A stretch of 64,000 nucleotides of DNA from UBA7067 sp051880615 (GTDB lineage Bacteria; Bacillota; Clostridia; Oscillospirales; Acutalibacteraceae), in contig JBJEOH010000059.1 of the NCBI GenBank assembly GCA_051880615.1, positions 1 to 64,000 of the forward strand. Direction: 5' to 3'. The position numbers were made by a program, and so were the translations under genes. The notes under the pieces are model-generated. The model ran no database searches, was not told where the DNA came from, and saw only the letters and a list, made by a program, of their open reading frames with translations. Shown piece by piece: positions 16,254 through 23,970 of the stretch (positions are counted from its first letter, which is position 1; every line of letters starts with the position of its first letter).

Positions 16254-17969
16254 ATGAATACAAACGAGCTTTACACATTATGGAAAACAAAGGCAACCGA
16301 GGACAAGGATCTTATAGATGAATTAGTTAACATTGAAGGTCAGGAAGAAGAAATTTACGACCGCTTTTACCGTGCTCTTGAGTTCGGCACAGCCGGATTA
16401 AGAGGCGTTATCGGTGCAGGCACAAACAGAATGAACATATATAATGTTCGCCTTGCTACACAGGGTCTTGCAAATTATCTTAATAATAAATATGAAGAAT
16501 CAGCAGTTGCTATTTCATATGATTCAAGAATTAAGGCAGACCTTTTTGCTAAGGAAGCTGCAAGAGTTCTTGCAGGAAACGGCATCAAGGTTTATATTTC
16601 AACCGAGCTTCAGCCGACTCCTGTGCTTTCGTTCCTTGTAAGAGAATTAAAGTGCAAGAGCGGTATTATGATTACGGCAAGCCACAACCCTGCAAAATAT
16701 AACGGCTACAAATGCTACGGCAGCGACGGCTGTCAGATGACTGACGACGGTGCTAATGCCGTTTACTCTGAGATTCAGAAGCTTGACTGCTTTGAAGATG
16801 TTAAGCTTGCTGACTTTGACAAGGCTTTGGCTGACGGTATTATCGAATATGTAGCCGACAGTGTTTACGAAACATATCTTGACAATGTGCAGGCACAGCA
16901 GATTCACAAGGATATTTGTAAGGACTCAGGATTAAAGGTTGTATATACTCCGCTTAACGGTGCAGGCAACAAGCTTGTTCGCGCTATTCTTAACAGAATC
17001 GGCGTTGATGATGTTCAGGTTGTAAAAGAGCAGGAGCTTCCCGACGGCAACTTCACTACCTGTCCTTATCCGAACCCGGAGTTTAAAGAAGCTTTAAAGC
17101 TTGGTCTTGATTTATGTGATGAGGTTAAGCCTGATCTCCTTCTCGCTACTGACCCTGACAGCGACCGCGTTGGTATTGCGGCAAAGGACGGCGACTCCTA
17201 CCGCTTGCTTACCGGAAACGAAACTGGAATTATGCTTACAGACTATATTCTTTCACAGCGCACGGCTCTCGGCACTCTGCCTGAAAAACCGATTGTTGTA
17301 AAAACTATTGTTACAAGCATAATGATTAATAAGCTTTGCGAAAAGTACGGCGCAGAGCTGAGAAATGTTCTTACAGGCTTCAAATATATCGGCGAGCAGA
17401 TTCTTGGTCTTGAGCAGAACGGTGAAGAGGACAGATATGTGTTCGGCTTTGAAGAGAGCTACGGCTATCTTGCAGGCTCTTATGTTCGTGACAAAGATGC
17501 TGTTGTTGCTTCAATGCTCATCTGTGAAATGGCGGCTTACTATAAAAAGCAGGGCAAGACTCTTTCACAGGTTATCGACGAGATGTATAATCAGTATGGC
17601 TATTACATCAACAACACCCTCAATTTCGCCTTTGAAGGTGCTGAGGGCATGAAAAAGATGTCAGAGATTATGACCGGTCTGAGAGAAAATGCTCCGAGCG
17701 AGATTGCCGGCTTTAAGATTATCAAGGTTGACGATTACCTTGAAAGGGTTAGCGAAAATAAGCTGACAGGCGAAAAGACTGAAATCAAGCTGCCTAAGTC
17801 AAATGTAATTGCGTATTCACTTGAGGGTGAAAATGCAGTTATTGTCCGTCCGAGCGGCACTGAGCCGAAGATAAAGCTTTATGTAACGGCAGTAGGCAAA
17901 AGTCTTGAAAATGCTCACGAGCTTTCTGATAAACTGGCAGCTGCCGGCGAGAAGCTTATGGGAGTATAA
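16254..17969 (+). CDS. Phospho-sugar mutase (phosphoglucomutase/phosphomannomutase)
   Basis: This enzyme moves a phosphate between C1 and C6 of glucose or mannose, linking glycolysis to glycogen and cell-wall precursors. The 571-aa protein carries all four signatures of the alpha-D-phosphohexomutase family. They are the phosphoserine loop TASHNPAKYNGYK (about residue 140), the metal loop DPDSDRVGIA (about 300), the sugar loop GFEESYGYL (about 400) and the phosphate-binding RPSGTEPKIKLY near the C-terminus. The ATG at 16254 has GAGGTGG just upstream; an in-frame GTG three codons earlier lies inside that site. It is monocistronic, with a promoter upstream and a terminator-like hairpin after it. 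Substrate preference cannot be told from sequence. Confidence 0.95.
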   Translation: MNTNELYTLWKTKATEDKDLIDELVNIEGQEEEIYDRFYRALEFGTAGLRGVIGAGTNRMNIYNVRLATQGLANYLNNKYEESAVAISYDSRIKADLFAKEAARVLAGNGIKVYISTELQPTPVLSFLVRELKCKSGIMITASHNPAKYNGYKCYGSDGCQMTDDGANAVYSEIQKLDCFEDVKLADFDKALADGIIEYVADSVYETYLDNVQAQQIHKDICKDSGLKVVYTPLNGAGNKLVRAILNRIGVDDVQVVKEQELPDGNFTTCPYPNPEFKEALKLGLDLCDEVKPDLLLATDPDSDRVGIAAKDGDSYRLLTGNETGIMLTDYILSQRTALGTLPEKPIVVKTIVTSIMINKLCEKYGAELRNVLTGFKYIGEQILGLEQNGEEDRYVFGFEESYGYLAGSYVRDKDAVVASMLICEMAAYYKKQGKTLSQVIDEMYNQYGYYINNTLNFAFEGAEGMKKMSEIMTGLRENAPSEIAGFKIIKVDDYLERVSENKLTGEKTEIKLPKSNVIAYSLEGENAVIVRPSGTEPKIKLYVTAVGKSLENAHELSDKLAAAGEKLMGV

Positions 17970-17997
17970 AATATAAATAAACACACACGCAAATTAA

Positions 17998-18049
17998 GGG
18001 CTGTAGAAAAAGTGAACGGTCAGGTTTTCACCTTTGCTACAGCCCGTTT
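17998..18049 (+). terminator. Hairpin after the phospho-sugar mutase gene
   Basis: GGGCTGTAG (17998-18006) pairs with CTACAGCCC (18037-18045), with inner GTGAA/TTCAC pairing, followed by GTTTT. The T-run is short, so termination may be partial. Confidence 0.65.
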
Positions 18050-18085
18050 TCACAACCGCCGACAAGGCTGAATGGAGAATCGTTT

Positions 18086-19081
18086 ATGACTGAACAACTG
18101 CTATTACGCTGTGAGCTTTTTGCCGGAAATCTTGAAATGATGAAAGAAAGCTTTAAATGGGAAGCGTCACAGCTTTATCCCTTGTGTGCGAATATTTATA
18201 CTCAAAACGGAATAACGCTTGAACCGAAGAGGATTAAAACCTCAAAGGAAATAATAAAGGATAATACAAGTTTCTTTTCTAATTTTAGAAGCACAACCAC
18301 AACTGTTCCTCTTGCAACTCTTCTTTCAATCGAGGACGACCCGAATGAAATGTTCGTTAAGGTTAACAGCGTATACAATATGCTAAAAGAGGTTTTTTCT
18401 TCTTCATCTTATTTAACGCTCGCCGCATATCTTATTGTAAAGCTCTCCTCTCCTGAAAAATACGAGGAAATCACTAACCAGACGCGAGAAATATTTGATA
18501 AAATAAAAAAAGAGCATTTCTTTCTCACATCTTCAGAGGATTGTCTTATCGCTGTGCAGTTTGCACTTAACAACAAGTCTAACAACGACATAATCACAAA
18601 ATCTGAGGAATGTTTTGAAATTTTAAAGTCTGAAATCAGCCACGGAAATACAGTTCAGGCAATATCAAATACTCTCGCTTTGAGTAATATTGGAAGCAAA
18701 GAGCTTACTGAAAAGGCAATGGAAATTGTAAATACGCTTCGCACTCACGGATACAAGCTGACAAACGGAGTTGAAATGTCAACCTTTGCCGCTTTAGCCA
18801 TCTCGGATAAAAGCGTAGAACAGATTATCAATGATATTCTTGAAGTAAACGCTTATTTGCTGACAGTCAAGGGCTTTGGAAACATACTTACAGAATCAAA
18901 GATAATGGATCCGAAGCTTTTGCCTAAACGCAGACTTATGCACAGCGCTGTTATCGTGCTGAATGAGTATGCAAAAGAAGCAATAGAAAGCACCGAATGT
19001 AATAACGCAGACGAGCTTACAAGCGCAGAGCGTATGGCAACGCTTTACAGCATTATTTCGTTCAGCCCATCGAATGTGTAA
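18086..19081 (+). CDS. DUF4003 family protein
   Basis: The 331-aa protein is almost wholly alpha-helical and matches my recollection of DUF4003, a Firmicutes family without assigned function: an N-terminal FKWEASQLYPLCANIY region, a central PLATLLSIEDDPNEMF, and YLTLAAYLIVKL. No membrane segment, signal peptide or catalytic motif is visible. GGAG lies 8 nt before the ATG. It sits alone on the plus strand between two hairpins and is followed by a strong terminator. Its role is unknown. Confidence 0.75.
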   Translation: MTEQLLLRCELFAGNLEMMKESFKWEASQLYPLCANIYTQNGITLEPKRIKTSKEIIKDNTSFFSNFRSTTTTVPLATLLSIEDDPNEMFVKVNSVYNMLKEVFSSSSYLTLAAYLIVKLSSPEKYEEITNQTREIFDKIKKEHFFLTSSEDCLIAVQFALNNKSNNDIITKSEECFEILKSEISHGNTVQAISNTLALSNIGSKELTEKAMEIVNTLRTHGYKLTNGVEMSTFAALAISDKSVEQIINDILEVNAYLLTVKGFGNILTESKIMDPKLLPKRRLMHSAVIVLNEYAKEAIESTECNNADELTSAERMATLYSIISFSPSNV

Positions 19082-19095
19082 AATCACTTTAATGT

Positions 19096-19132
19096 AAAAG
19101 GCGACAAGGTGAAAACTCTTGCCGCCTTTTTT
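19096..19132 (+). terminator. Intrinsic terminator after the DUF4003 gene
   Basis: AAAGGCGACAAG pairs with CTTGCCGCCTTT with one mismatch and runs into six T residues. Confidence 0.85.
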
Positions 19133-19147
19133 CAGTGTAATTAATTA

Positions 19148-19612
19148 CTATATATTACTGTGAATATAGTATAAAGTGTGACTTTCAATATCGTAAAAAT
19201 ACAAAGAATAATCAACAAATTTATTAATATCCGGATCCCCAAAATCGCCCTCTTTAGTATCCAGATGATAATAATCACCTGCTGTTATTATCGAATTATC
19301 AAAATCATATTCGTCCATTCTTTGCTCAATTTTCATCCATCCCTTGAAATCATCAAAATATGAGATTATGTTTTCAATATCTTCATTTTGTATTTCAGAA
19401 TACATTTCATTATTTTTAAAATTCCGGTCAAATTCTTCATTATAATAATATTTGCAATAATCGACATAATCCTGAAAACCATCAGGATCAAAATGCTCAT
19501 CGCTTGATTTGTATCCTTGTAGTATAGCAGGTTCTAAAACTGATGAGAAAGAGCAGGAACAAAACATAACCATAATAAAAACGGATAAAATTAACACAAT
19601 TCTTCTTTTCAT
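19148..19612 (-). CDS. Small predicted lipoprotein, unknown function
   Basis: The 154-aa protein starts MKRRIVLILSVFIMVMFCSC, a lipoprotein signal with a lipobox-like MFC/CSC cysteine, so it is probably anchored outside the membrane. The mature part is rich in Asp, Glu and Tyr (FQDYVDYCKYYYNEEFDRN and DYSLYFYDIESHTLYYI). I recognise no family. The ATG at 19612 has GAGGG 8 nt upstream and a perfect promoter 50 nt above; the longer open frame upstream lacks both. It converges with the DUF4003 gene. Confidence 0.7.
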   Translation of the reverse strand: MKRRIVLILSVFIMVMFCSCSFSSVLEPAILQGYKSSDEHFDPDGFQDYVDYCKYYYNEEFDRNFKNNEMYSEIQNEDIENIISYFDDFKGWMKIEQRMDEYDFDNSIITAGDYYHLDTKEGDFGDPDINKFVDYSLYFYDIESHTLYYIHSNI

Positions 19613-19661
19613 AACTGAAGCCCTCTTTGCAAAACATTGTACCGTTTGCCTTATTACAATG

Positions 19662-19690
19662 AGTTTATCTCGTTTTTTAATTATTGTCAA
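19662..19690 (-). promoter_or_regulatory. Sigma-A promoter of the lipoprotein gene
   Basis: Minus-strand TTGACA (19685-19690) and TAAACT (19662-19667) are spaced by exactly 17 nt. Its position fixes the downstream start at 19612. Confidence 0.75.
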
Positions 19691-19766
19691 GATGAAATCC
19701 ACAATTAATATATAATTCAAATGCTGAAAGAACAAAAAAATCCTGCTGTTCCTACAGCCTTTGTTT

Positions 19767-20309
19767 TTAAGAAAAATCGTAGCGGAGAATTTCACAGTTA
19801 TTTATTCCGAAAGCCGCATATTCCTCGTTGCTCATATCATAGAAATAAGAATTTACTACTCTTGCAATTCCGTTATGTGCTACAAAAAGATAAGTTTTAT
19901 TTTCAGCCTCCGATTTAATATCATCAAGAAGATTATAAATTCTCTGCGCCAATCTCAGCATAGACTCTCCGCCCTGATAGCTGTTGACAAAATGTGATTT
20001 TGCCGCTCTGAACTCTTCCCCGTTCCTTGCAGTTGACTCATATTTGCCGAAATTCTGTTCCTTTAATCGCATTTCAACTCGCATCGGTATTCCCGTTACC
20101 TCGGAAATATGCTCTGCCGTTTTTCTGGCACGAATAAGCGGAGAAGATAAAATCTCATCTATTTTATAGCCGTTTTTCAGAATTTGATTACCCAACTCAA
20201 TAGCTTGTTGATGACCTAAATCCGTGAGGTCAATATCGGTTTCGCCGCAGATTTTGTTTTCAACATTCCATATTGTTTGTCCGTGCCGAGTAAAGTACAA
20301 GCTTGCCAT
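19767..20309 (-). CDS. Histidine phosphatase family protein (phosphoglycerate mutase-like)
   Basis: The 180-aa protein begins MASLYFTRHGQTIWNVENK with the phosphohistidine motif RHG. It also has the second-Arg region LSSPLIRARKTAEHI, the acid-containing LKEQNFGKYE and the second catalytic His in FVAHNGIARVV. Members include cofactor-dependent mutases and broad phosphatases such as CobC/GpmB. The short length and the substrate lid favour a phosphatase, but the substrate cannot be assigned. It is a single gene on the minus strand; the hairpin at 20343-20376 separates it from the upstream gene. Confidence 0.88.
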   Translation of the reverse strand: MASLYFTRHGQTIWNVENKICGETDIDLTDLGHQQAIELGNQILKNGYKIDEILSSPLIRARKTAEHISEVTGIPMRVEMRLKEQNFGKYESTARNGEEFRAAKSHFVNSYQGGESMLRLAQRIYNLLDDIKSEAENKTYLFVAHNGIARVVNSYFYDMSNEEYAAFGINNCEILRYDFS

Positions 20310-20342
20310 TCAATACCTCTCTGTTTTATAATCATACAAAAT

Positions 20343-20376
20343 CAGCACCAAGCAGCGTTAAACTGTTTTGGTGCTG
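20343..20376 (-). terminator. Terminator-like hairpin after the CD1247-like gene
   Basis: CAGCACCAA (20343-20351) pairs with TTGGTGCTG (20368-20376). The minus strand continues ATTTTG, a modest T-run, about 40 nt past the stop at 20415. Confidence 0.65.
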
Positions 20377-20414
20377 AAATTATCGTGTAAAATAAATTAG
20401 AATTTAATATTCTA

Positions 20415-20882
20415 TTATTCCTCGTCATGGTCGTGGTCGCAGCCACAGCCGCAGCCGCAATCATCCATAATATCAGAGAAGTCAAATTCCAAGGCTTCGC
20501 CGCACTTCGGGCAGCTTGTCTCGCCGCAGAGAAGAACATCCTCCTGAAGATTGATAACCTCGCCGCAGGTCGGGCAGGTTACCTCATAGTAAATGTCATC
20601 GCAGTCACAGTCGTCGTCACAGCAATCACAATCAAAATCGTCATAATCGTCATAATCGTCATCGCAGTAAACTTCGTCTTCTAAGTCTGCAAGAGCCTCG
20701 TCAATCTCGTCAACCTCATCGGTAAGCTCGCCTACAGCGTCGTCAATATCCTCAACAGTCATAGCCATATCACTGAGTAAGTCAATAATAGCCTTAATAA
20801 CCTTTGTTTCGTCCTTGCTCTCATCAAGCTTAAGACCGTCTGTCAAGCCCTTGATATATGCTGCCTTTTCAGTTAAAGTCAT
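20415..20882 (-). CDS. CD1247 N-terminal domain-like acidic zinc-ribbon protein
   Basis: The 155-aa protein opens with a helical domain (MTLTEKAAYIKGLTDGLKLD) that I associate with the clostridial CD1247 N-terminal family, followed by a very acidic stretch (DDYDDYDDFDCDCCDDDCDC). Then comes a zinc ribbon with two CxxC pairs (CPTCGEV and CPKCGEA). It ends in CGCGCGCDHDHDEE, a likely metal-binding tail. It lies 18 nt downstream of efp on the same strand, so the two are probably one operon. Function is unknown; metal binding is inferred. Confidence 0.75.
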   Translation of the reverse strand: MTLTEKAAYIKGLTDGLKLDESKDETKVIKAIIDLLSDMAMTVEDIDDAVGELTDEVDEIDEALADLEDEVYCDDDYDDYDDFDCDCCDDDCDCDDIYYEVTCPTCGEVINLQEDVLLCGETSCPKCGEALEFDFSDIMDDCGCGCGCDHDHDEE

Positions 20883-20899
20883 ATCAATTCTCCTTAAAA

Positions 20900-21457
20900 T
20901 TATGCACGAGACATATATTCGCCTGTGCGTGTGTCAATTTCAATCTTATCGCCCTCGTTGATGAAGATAGGAACCTTGATTTCTGCTCCTGTTTCAACAA
21001 CAGCCGGCTTAGTTACATTTGTAGCAGTATCGCCCTTAACGCCCGGCTCAGTTTCTGTAACCTCAAGAGTTACGAAGTTTGGCGGCTCAACGCCGAAAAC
21101 ATTACCCTTGTAAGAAAGAACCTTGCATACCATATTCTCTTTAACAAACTTAAAGTTGTCACCGAGAACAGCACTACCGATAGGTGTCTGCTCGTAGGTT
21201 TCATTATCCATAAAGTAGTAAAGATCGCCGTCATTGTAAAGATACTCCATATCCTTTCTCTCAATGAAAGCGGTCGGGTACTTATCGTTAGGGTTAAAGG
21301 TTTTTTCAACCACTGCACCTGTAATTACATTTCTGATCTTTGTACGAACAAAGGCAGCGCCCTTGCCCGGCTTAACATGCTGGAACTCGATAATTGAAAC
21401 AACCTGTCCGTCCATTTCGAAAGTTACGCCGTTTCTGAAATCGCCTGCTGAAATCAT
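20900..21457 (-). CDS. efp: Translation elongation factor P
   Basis: EF-P enters the ribosomal E site and relieves stalling at consecutive prolines. The 185-aa protein has all three beta-barrel domains, starting MISAGDFRNGVTFEMDGQVV and ending DKIEIDTRTGEYMSRA. The tip loop reads HVKPGKGAAF; its Lys is the residue modified in many bacteria, and the Gly-Lys-Gly setting resembles Bacillus EF-P. The ATG at 21457 has AGGAGG 8 nt upstream. It heads a short operon with the CD1247-like gene and follows the M24 peptidase gene. Confidence 0.97.
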   Translation of the reverse strand: MISAGDFRNGVTFEMDGQVVSIIEFQHVKPGKGAAFVRTKIRNVITGAVVEKTFNPNDKYPTAFIERKDMEYLYNDGDLYYFMDNETYEQTPIGSAVLGDNFKFVKENMVCKVLSYKGNVFGVEPPNFVTLEVTETEPGVKGDTATNVTKPAVVETGAEIKVPIFINEGDKIEIDTRTGEYMSRA

Positions 21458-21558
21458 ATTAATATCCTCCTGTATTGTTGGTAATTTACATTTCATACCA
21501 GTATCGTATTAATTATACTAAATTCGCGGTGAAAAATCAACCGTTTACACCTAATATC

Positions 21559-22653
21559 TTACAAAATTATAAGGTCCTTCGGCACTTTTGTGAAATTTTT
21601 TGCACCGTCAGCCATTACCAGAACCATATCTTCTATTCTTACACCGAATTTTTCGGGCAGATATATCCCCGGCTCGCAGGTTATTACCATTCCGGCACTC
21701 AAAAGAAGCTTATTGTTCACAGATACCGCAGGAAGCTCGTGAATATTAAGGCCAACTCCGTGACCGGTTGAATGTCCGAAGCAATCACCGTATCCCTCAG
21801 CCTTGATTATATCCCTTGCAGCCGCATCGACATACTCGCAGCTTACACCGGGCTTGATTTGCGAGAGCGCCGTTTCCTGAGCATTCAGGACAATATTATA
21901 TATCTTTTCCTGCTCCTCGCTCACCTTACCCACTGCGACAGTCCTTGTCATATCGCTGTGGTAGCCGTCAAACAGTACGCCGATATCCATTGTGAAGAAA
22001 TCGCCGTTTTTTATTAGTGCGTTCCCGGGGACGCCGTGAGGTCTGGAGGTATTTGCGCCTGTAATCGTGATTAAATCAAACGCTATGCCGTCAGCACCCT
22101 TTTTTCTCATCAGATATTCAAGCTCAAGCGCAATATCACGCTCGCTCACACCTGGTTTGATATAATTGAGTATTTCAAGATAAGCTTCCTCAGTTATGTG
22201 CTGAGCCGTTTCAAGCTTTTCAATTTCGTCCTGCGTTTTTATTATTCTCAGGTTTTCTAAGATTTTATCAAGATAATTTGTAAAAGAACATTTTACCTCG
22301 CACGGCTTTAACAGCTTCTTGTAGTCGTCAGCTTGTTTGAGAGTAATACCGTTATTCTCAAAATAAACCTTTTTAACGCGGTGCTTCTTGCAAAGAGTTT
22401 GCAGCGTGTCGGAAAGCTTATTGTAGACTAAAACATCAATGTGCTTAATCTTTTCACGAGCAGCCTCACCATAGCGGAAATCAACAATAAAATACGCGCT
22501 TGTTTTTGTAATCAGCACAAGCCCTGCGGAAGACTTGAAGCCTGTAAGATAAAGCCTGTTTTGATCTGACAGTATTATCGCAGCTTCGCCTGCCTGAGTT
22601 AGACTCGCACGGATTTTATTAATTCTTTGTTCTAAAAAGCTTGTCTGTTCCAT
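21559..22653 (-). CDS. M24 family aminopeptidase (Xaa-Pro peptidase-like)
   Basis: The 364-aa protein has a creatinase N-terminal domain (about 1-125) and a pita-bread metallopeptidase domain. The five metal ligands are visible: Asp in FTMDIGVLFDGYHSDMTRT (two), His in GHSTGHGVGLNIHE, and Glu in ITCEPGIYLP and GVRIEDMV. It probably removes N-terminal residues before proline. It follows aroQ by 7 nt and precedes efp, a common Firmicutes order (aroQ, pepQ-like, efp). The ATG has GAGGAAA 4-9 nt upstream. Confidence 0.93.
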   Translation of the reverse strand: MEQTSFLEQRINKIRASLTQAGEAAIILSDQNRLYLTGFKSSAGLVLITKTSAYFIVDFRYGEAAREKIKHIDVLVYNKLSDTLQTLCKKHRVKKVYFENNGITLKQADDYKKLLKPCEVKCSFTNYLDKILENLRIIKTQDEIEKLETAQHITEEAYLEILNYIKPGVSERDIALELEYLMRKKGADGIAFDLITITGANTSRPHGVPGNALIKNGDFFTMDIGVLFDGYHSDMTRTVAVGKVSEEQEKIYNIVLNAQETALSQIKPGVSCEYVDAAARDIIKAEGYGDCFGHSTGHGVGLNIHELPAVSVNNKLLLSAGMVITCEPGIYLPEKFGVRIEDMVLVMADGAKNFTKVPKDLIIL

Positions 22654-22660
22654 AATTTCC

Positions 22661-23092
22661 TCACATCATAAGAAGTGCGTCTATCGCAAGGAAGTAGGTA
22701 TTCTTTCCAAAGCCGGCAATCTGTCCCACACACTCAGGAGCAATAACTGATTTATGGCGGAATTCATCCCTTGCGTGAATGTTCGACATATGAGCCTCGA
22801 CGAACGGAACAGCCTTGACGCAGTTAATCGCATCGCGCAAAGCGTAGCTGTAGTGCGTGTACGCTCCTGCGTTTATTACGACACCGTCATATTTTCCAAG
22901 AACTGAGTGAATTTTATCAATCAAAGCGCCCTCACTGTTGCTCTGAAAAATATCAAGCTCCACTCCCCTTTTTTCCGCATACGCCTTAACATCGTTATTT
23001 ATGCTCTCAGCAGTTTCCTCACCGTAAATACCCTTTTCGCGTATGCCTACCATATTGAGGTTTGGTCCCAAAATCAAAAGAATTTTCTTCAA
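22661..23092 (-). CDS. aroQ: Type II 3-dehydroquinate dehydratase
   Basis: AroQ carries out the third step of the shikimate pathway. The 143-aa protein reads LKKILLILGPNLNMVGIRE at the start. It has the catalytic Tyr in EKGIYG, the NAGAYTHYSYALRDAI loop, and HMSNIHARDEFRHKS with the catalytic His. I chose the TTG at 23092: GGAGG lies 9 nt upstream and the length fits the dodecameric type II family. The earlier ATG at 23143 would fall inside yqeG. The gene follows yqeG at 13 nt. Confidence 0.93.
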   Translation of the reverse strand: MKKILLILGPNLNMVGIREKGIYGEETAESINNDVKAYAEKRGVELDIFQSNSEGALIDKIHSVLGKYDGVVINAGAYTHYSYALRDAINCVKAVPFVEAHMSNIHARDEFRHKSVIAPECVGQIAGFGKNTYFLAIDALLMM

Positions 23093-23105
23093 TTTATTCT
23101 GCCTC

Positions 23106-23600
23106 CTAAAACGGATTAATATTATCAAGAATTTTATCTTCAAAGAATTTGAACATTTTTCGACGCGCAGTTACTGTTGACGGCTCATTCTCACTGTCAA
23201 TAGGTGAAACGAGCATTGTTTTAAACAGCATAAGCTTACCTGCTAAAATATCGTTAAACACCTGGTCGCCTACAACCATAATTTCGCTATGTGCGGCTCG
23301 TGATTTTATCCACGCACGAACCATACCAAACGGCGAAGGTTTTAGTGAAAAGCCGACAAACGGGCATGACAGAGCTTTCGCAAATTGCTTTATCGGCTTT
23401 TTGAAATTATTTGAGCATAAAATAACAGTTATTCCTGCTGATTTCATTTTTTCAATAAAAGCGCGCGTTTCACTGCTCGGTTTAGCATCGTTGTATTTCC
23501 GTATTGTATTGTCAACATCAAGGAACAAACACTTAACGCCGATAGTATTTAATATTTCCGGAGTCAGTTCATATACACTTGAAAGATAATAGCTTTTCAT
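23106..23600 (-). CDS. yqeG: YqeG family HAD IIIA-type phosphatase
   Basis: The 164-aa protein has the HAD motifs of the YqeG family: FLDVDNTIRKY (motif I), LCSNNFKK (motif II), and LKPSPFGMVRAW followed by VVGDQVFNDILAGKL (motifs III-IV). The substrate is unknown, though relatives act on phosphatidylglycerolphosphate. Motif I has Val where many HAD proteins have Leu (DVDNT), normal in this family. It starts the run yqeG-aroQ-M24 peptidase-efp on the minus strand. Confidence 0.92.
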   Translation of the reverse strand: MKSYYLSSVYELTPEILNTIGVKCLFLDVDNTIRKYNDAKPSSETRAFIEKMKSAGITVILCSNNFKKPIKQFAKALSCPFVGFSLKPSPFGMVRAWIKSRAAHSEIMVVGDQVFNDILAGKLMLFKTMLVSPIDSENEPSTVTARRKMFKFFEDKILDNINPF

Positions 23601-23616
23601 AGTATCCCCATATTCA

Positions 23617-23643
23617 AAAAAGCAGGCATACAGCCTGCTTTTT
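23617..23643 (-). terminator. Intrinsic terminator after rpsU
   Basis: AAAAAGCAGGC and GCCTGCTTTTT pair over a short loop and are flanked by A and T runs on both sides, so it could work in either direction. It ends the rpsU transcript on the minus strand. Confidence 0.85.
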
Positions 23644-23670
23644 GATTGTAAGTAGCAACAATAGGAAGCA

Positions 23671-23847
23671 TTATTTGAATTTACGCTTACGAGCTGCTTC
23701 AGACTTCTTCTTACGCTTTACAGAAGGTTTTTCATAAGCTTCTCTTTTGCGAACTTCAGCAATGACGCCTGCTCTGGCACACTGCTTCTTAAATCTTCTG
23801 AGTGCGCTTTCCAGAGACTCGTTGTCTTTAATTCTGATTTCTGCCAT
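23671..23847 (-). CDS. rpsU: Small ribosomal subunit protein bS21
   Basis: The 58-aa frame starts MAEIRIKDNESLESALRRFK and ends KKKSEAARKRKFK, the typical bS21 sequence, including RAGVIAEVRKREAYEKPS. A GGGAGGG site lies upstream of the ATG. It is transcribed alone: a good promoter at 23904-23933 and a terminator at 23617-23643 bracket it. bS21 binds the 30S platform near the anti-Shine-Dalgarno sequence and helps initiation. Confidence 0.97.
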   Translation of the reverse strand: MAEIRIKDNESLESALRRFKKQCARAGVIAEVRKREAYEKPSVKRKKKSEAARKRKFK

Positions 23848-23903
23848 TTATCTTCCCTCCCATCCGCCACACGGCAGGGGTTAATCGCATAATTGCAAAA
23901 TAA

Positions 23904-23933
23904 ATTATACTATATTTATCCTGCAAATGTCAA
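23904..23933 (-). promoter_or_regulatory. Sigma-A promoter of rpsU
   Basis: Minus-strand TTGACA (23928-23933) and TATAAT (23904-23909) are separated by 18 nt, about 55 nt upstream of the rpsU ATG. Confidence 0.8.
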
Positions 23934-23970
23934 GCAATTTATTCACAAATCGACTGTAATTTGCAGATTT

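Noticed and set aside
20427..20684. 85-codon Ala/Val/Ile-rich plus-strand frame that could look like a membrane protein
   Set aside because: It is the reverse complement of the Asp/Cys-rich part of the CD1247-like gene; GTC/ATC runs create false hydrophobic residues.
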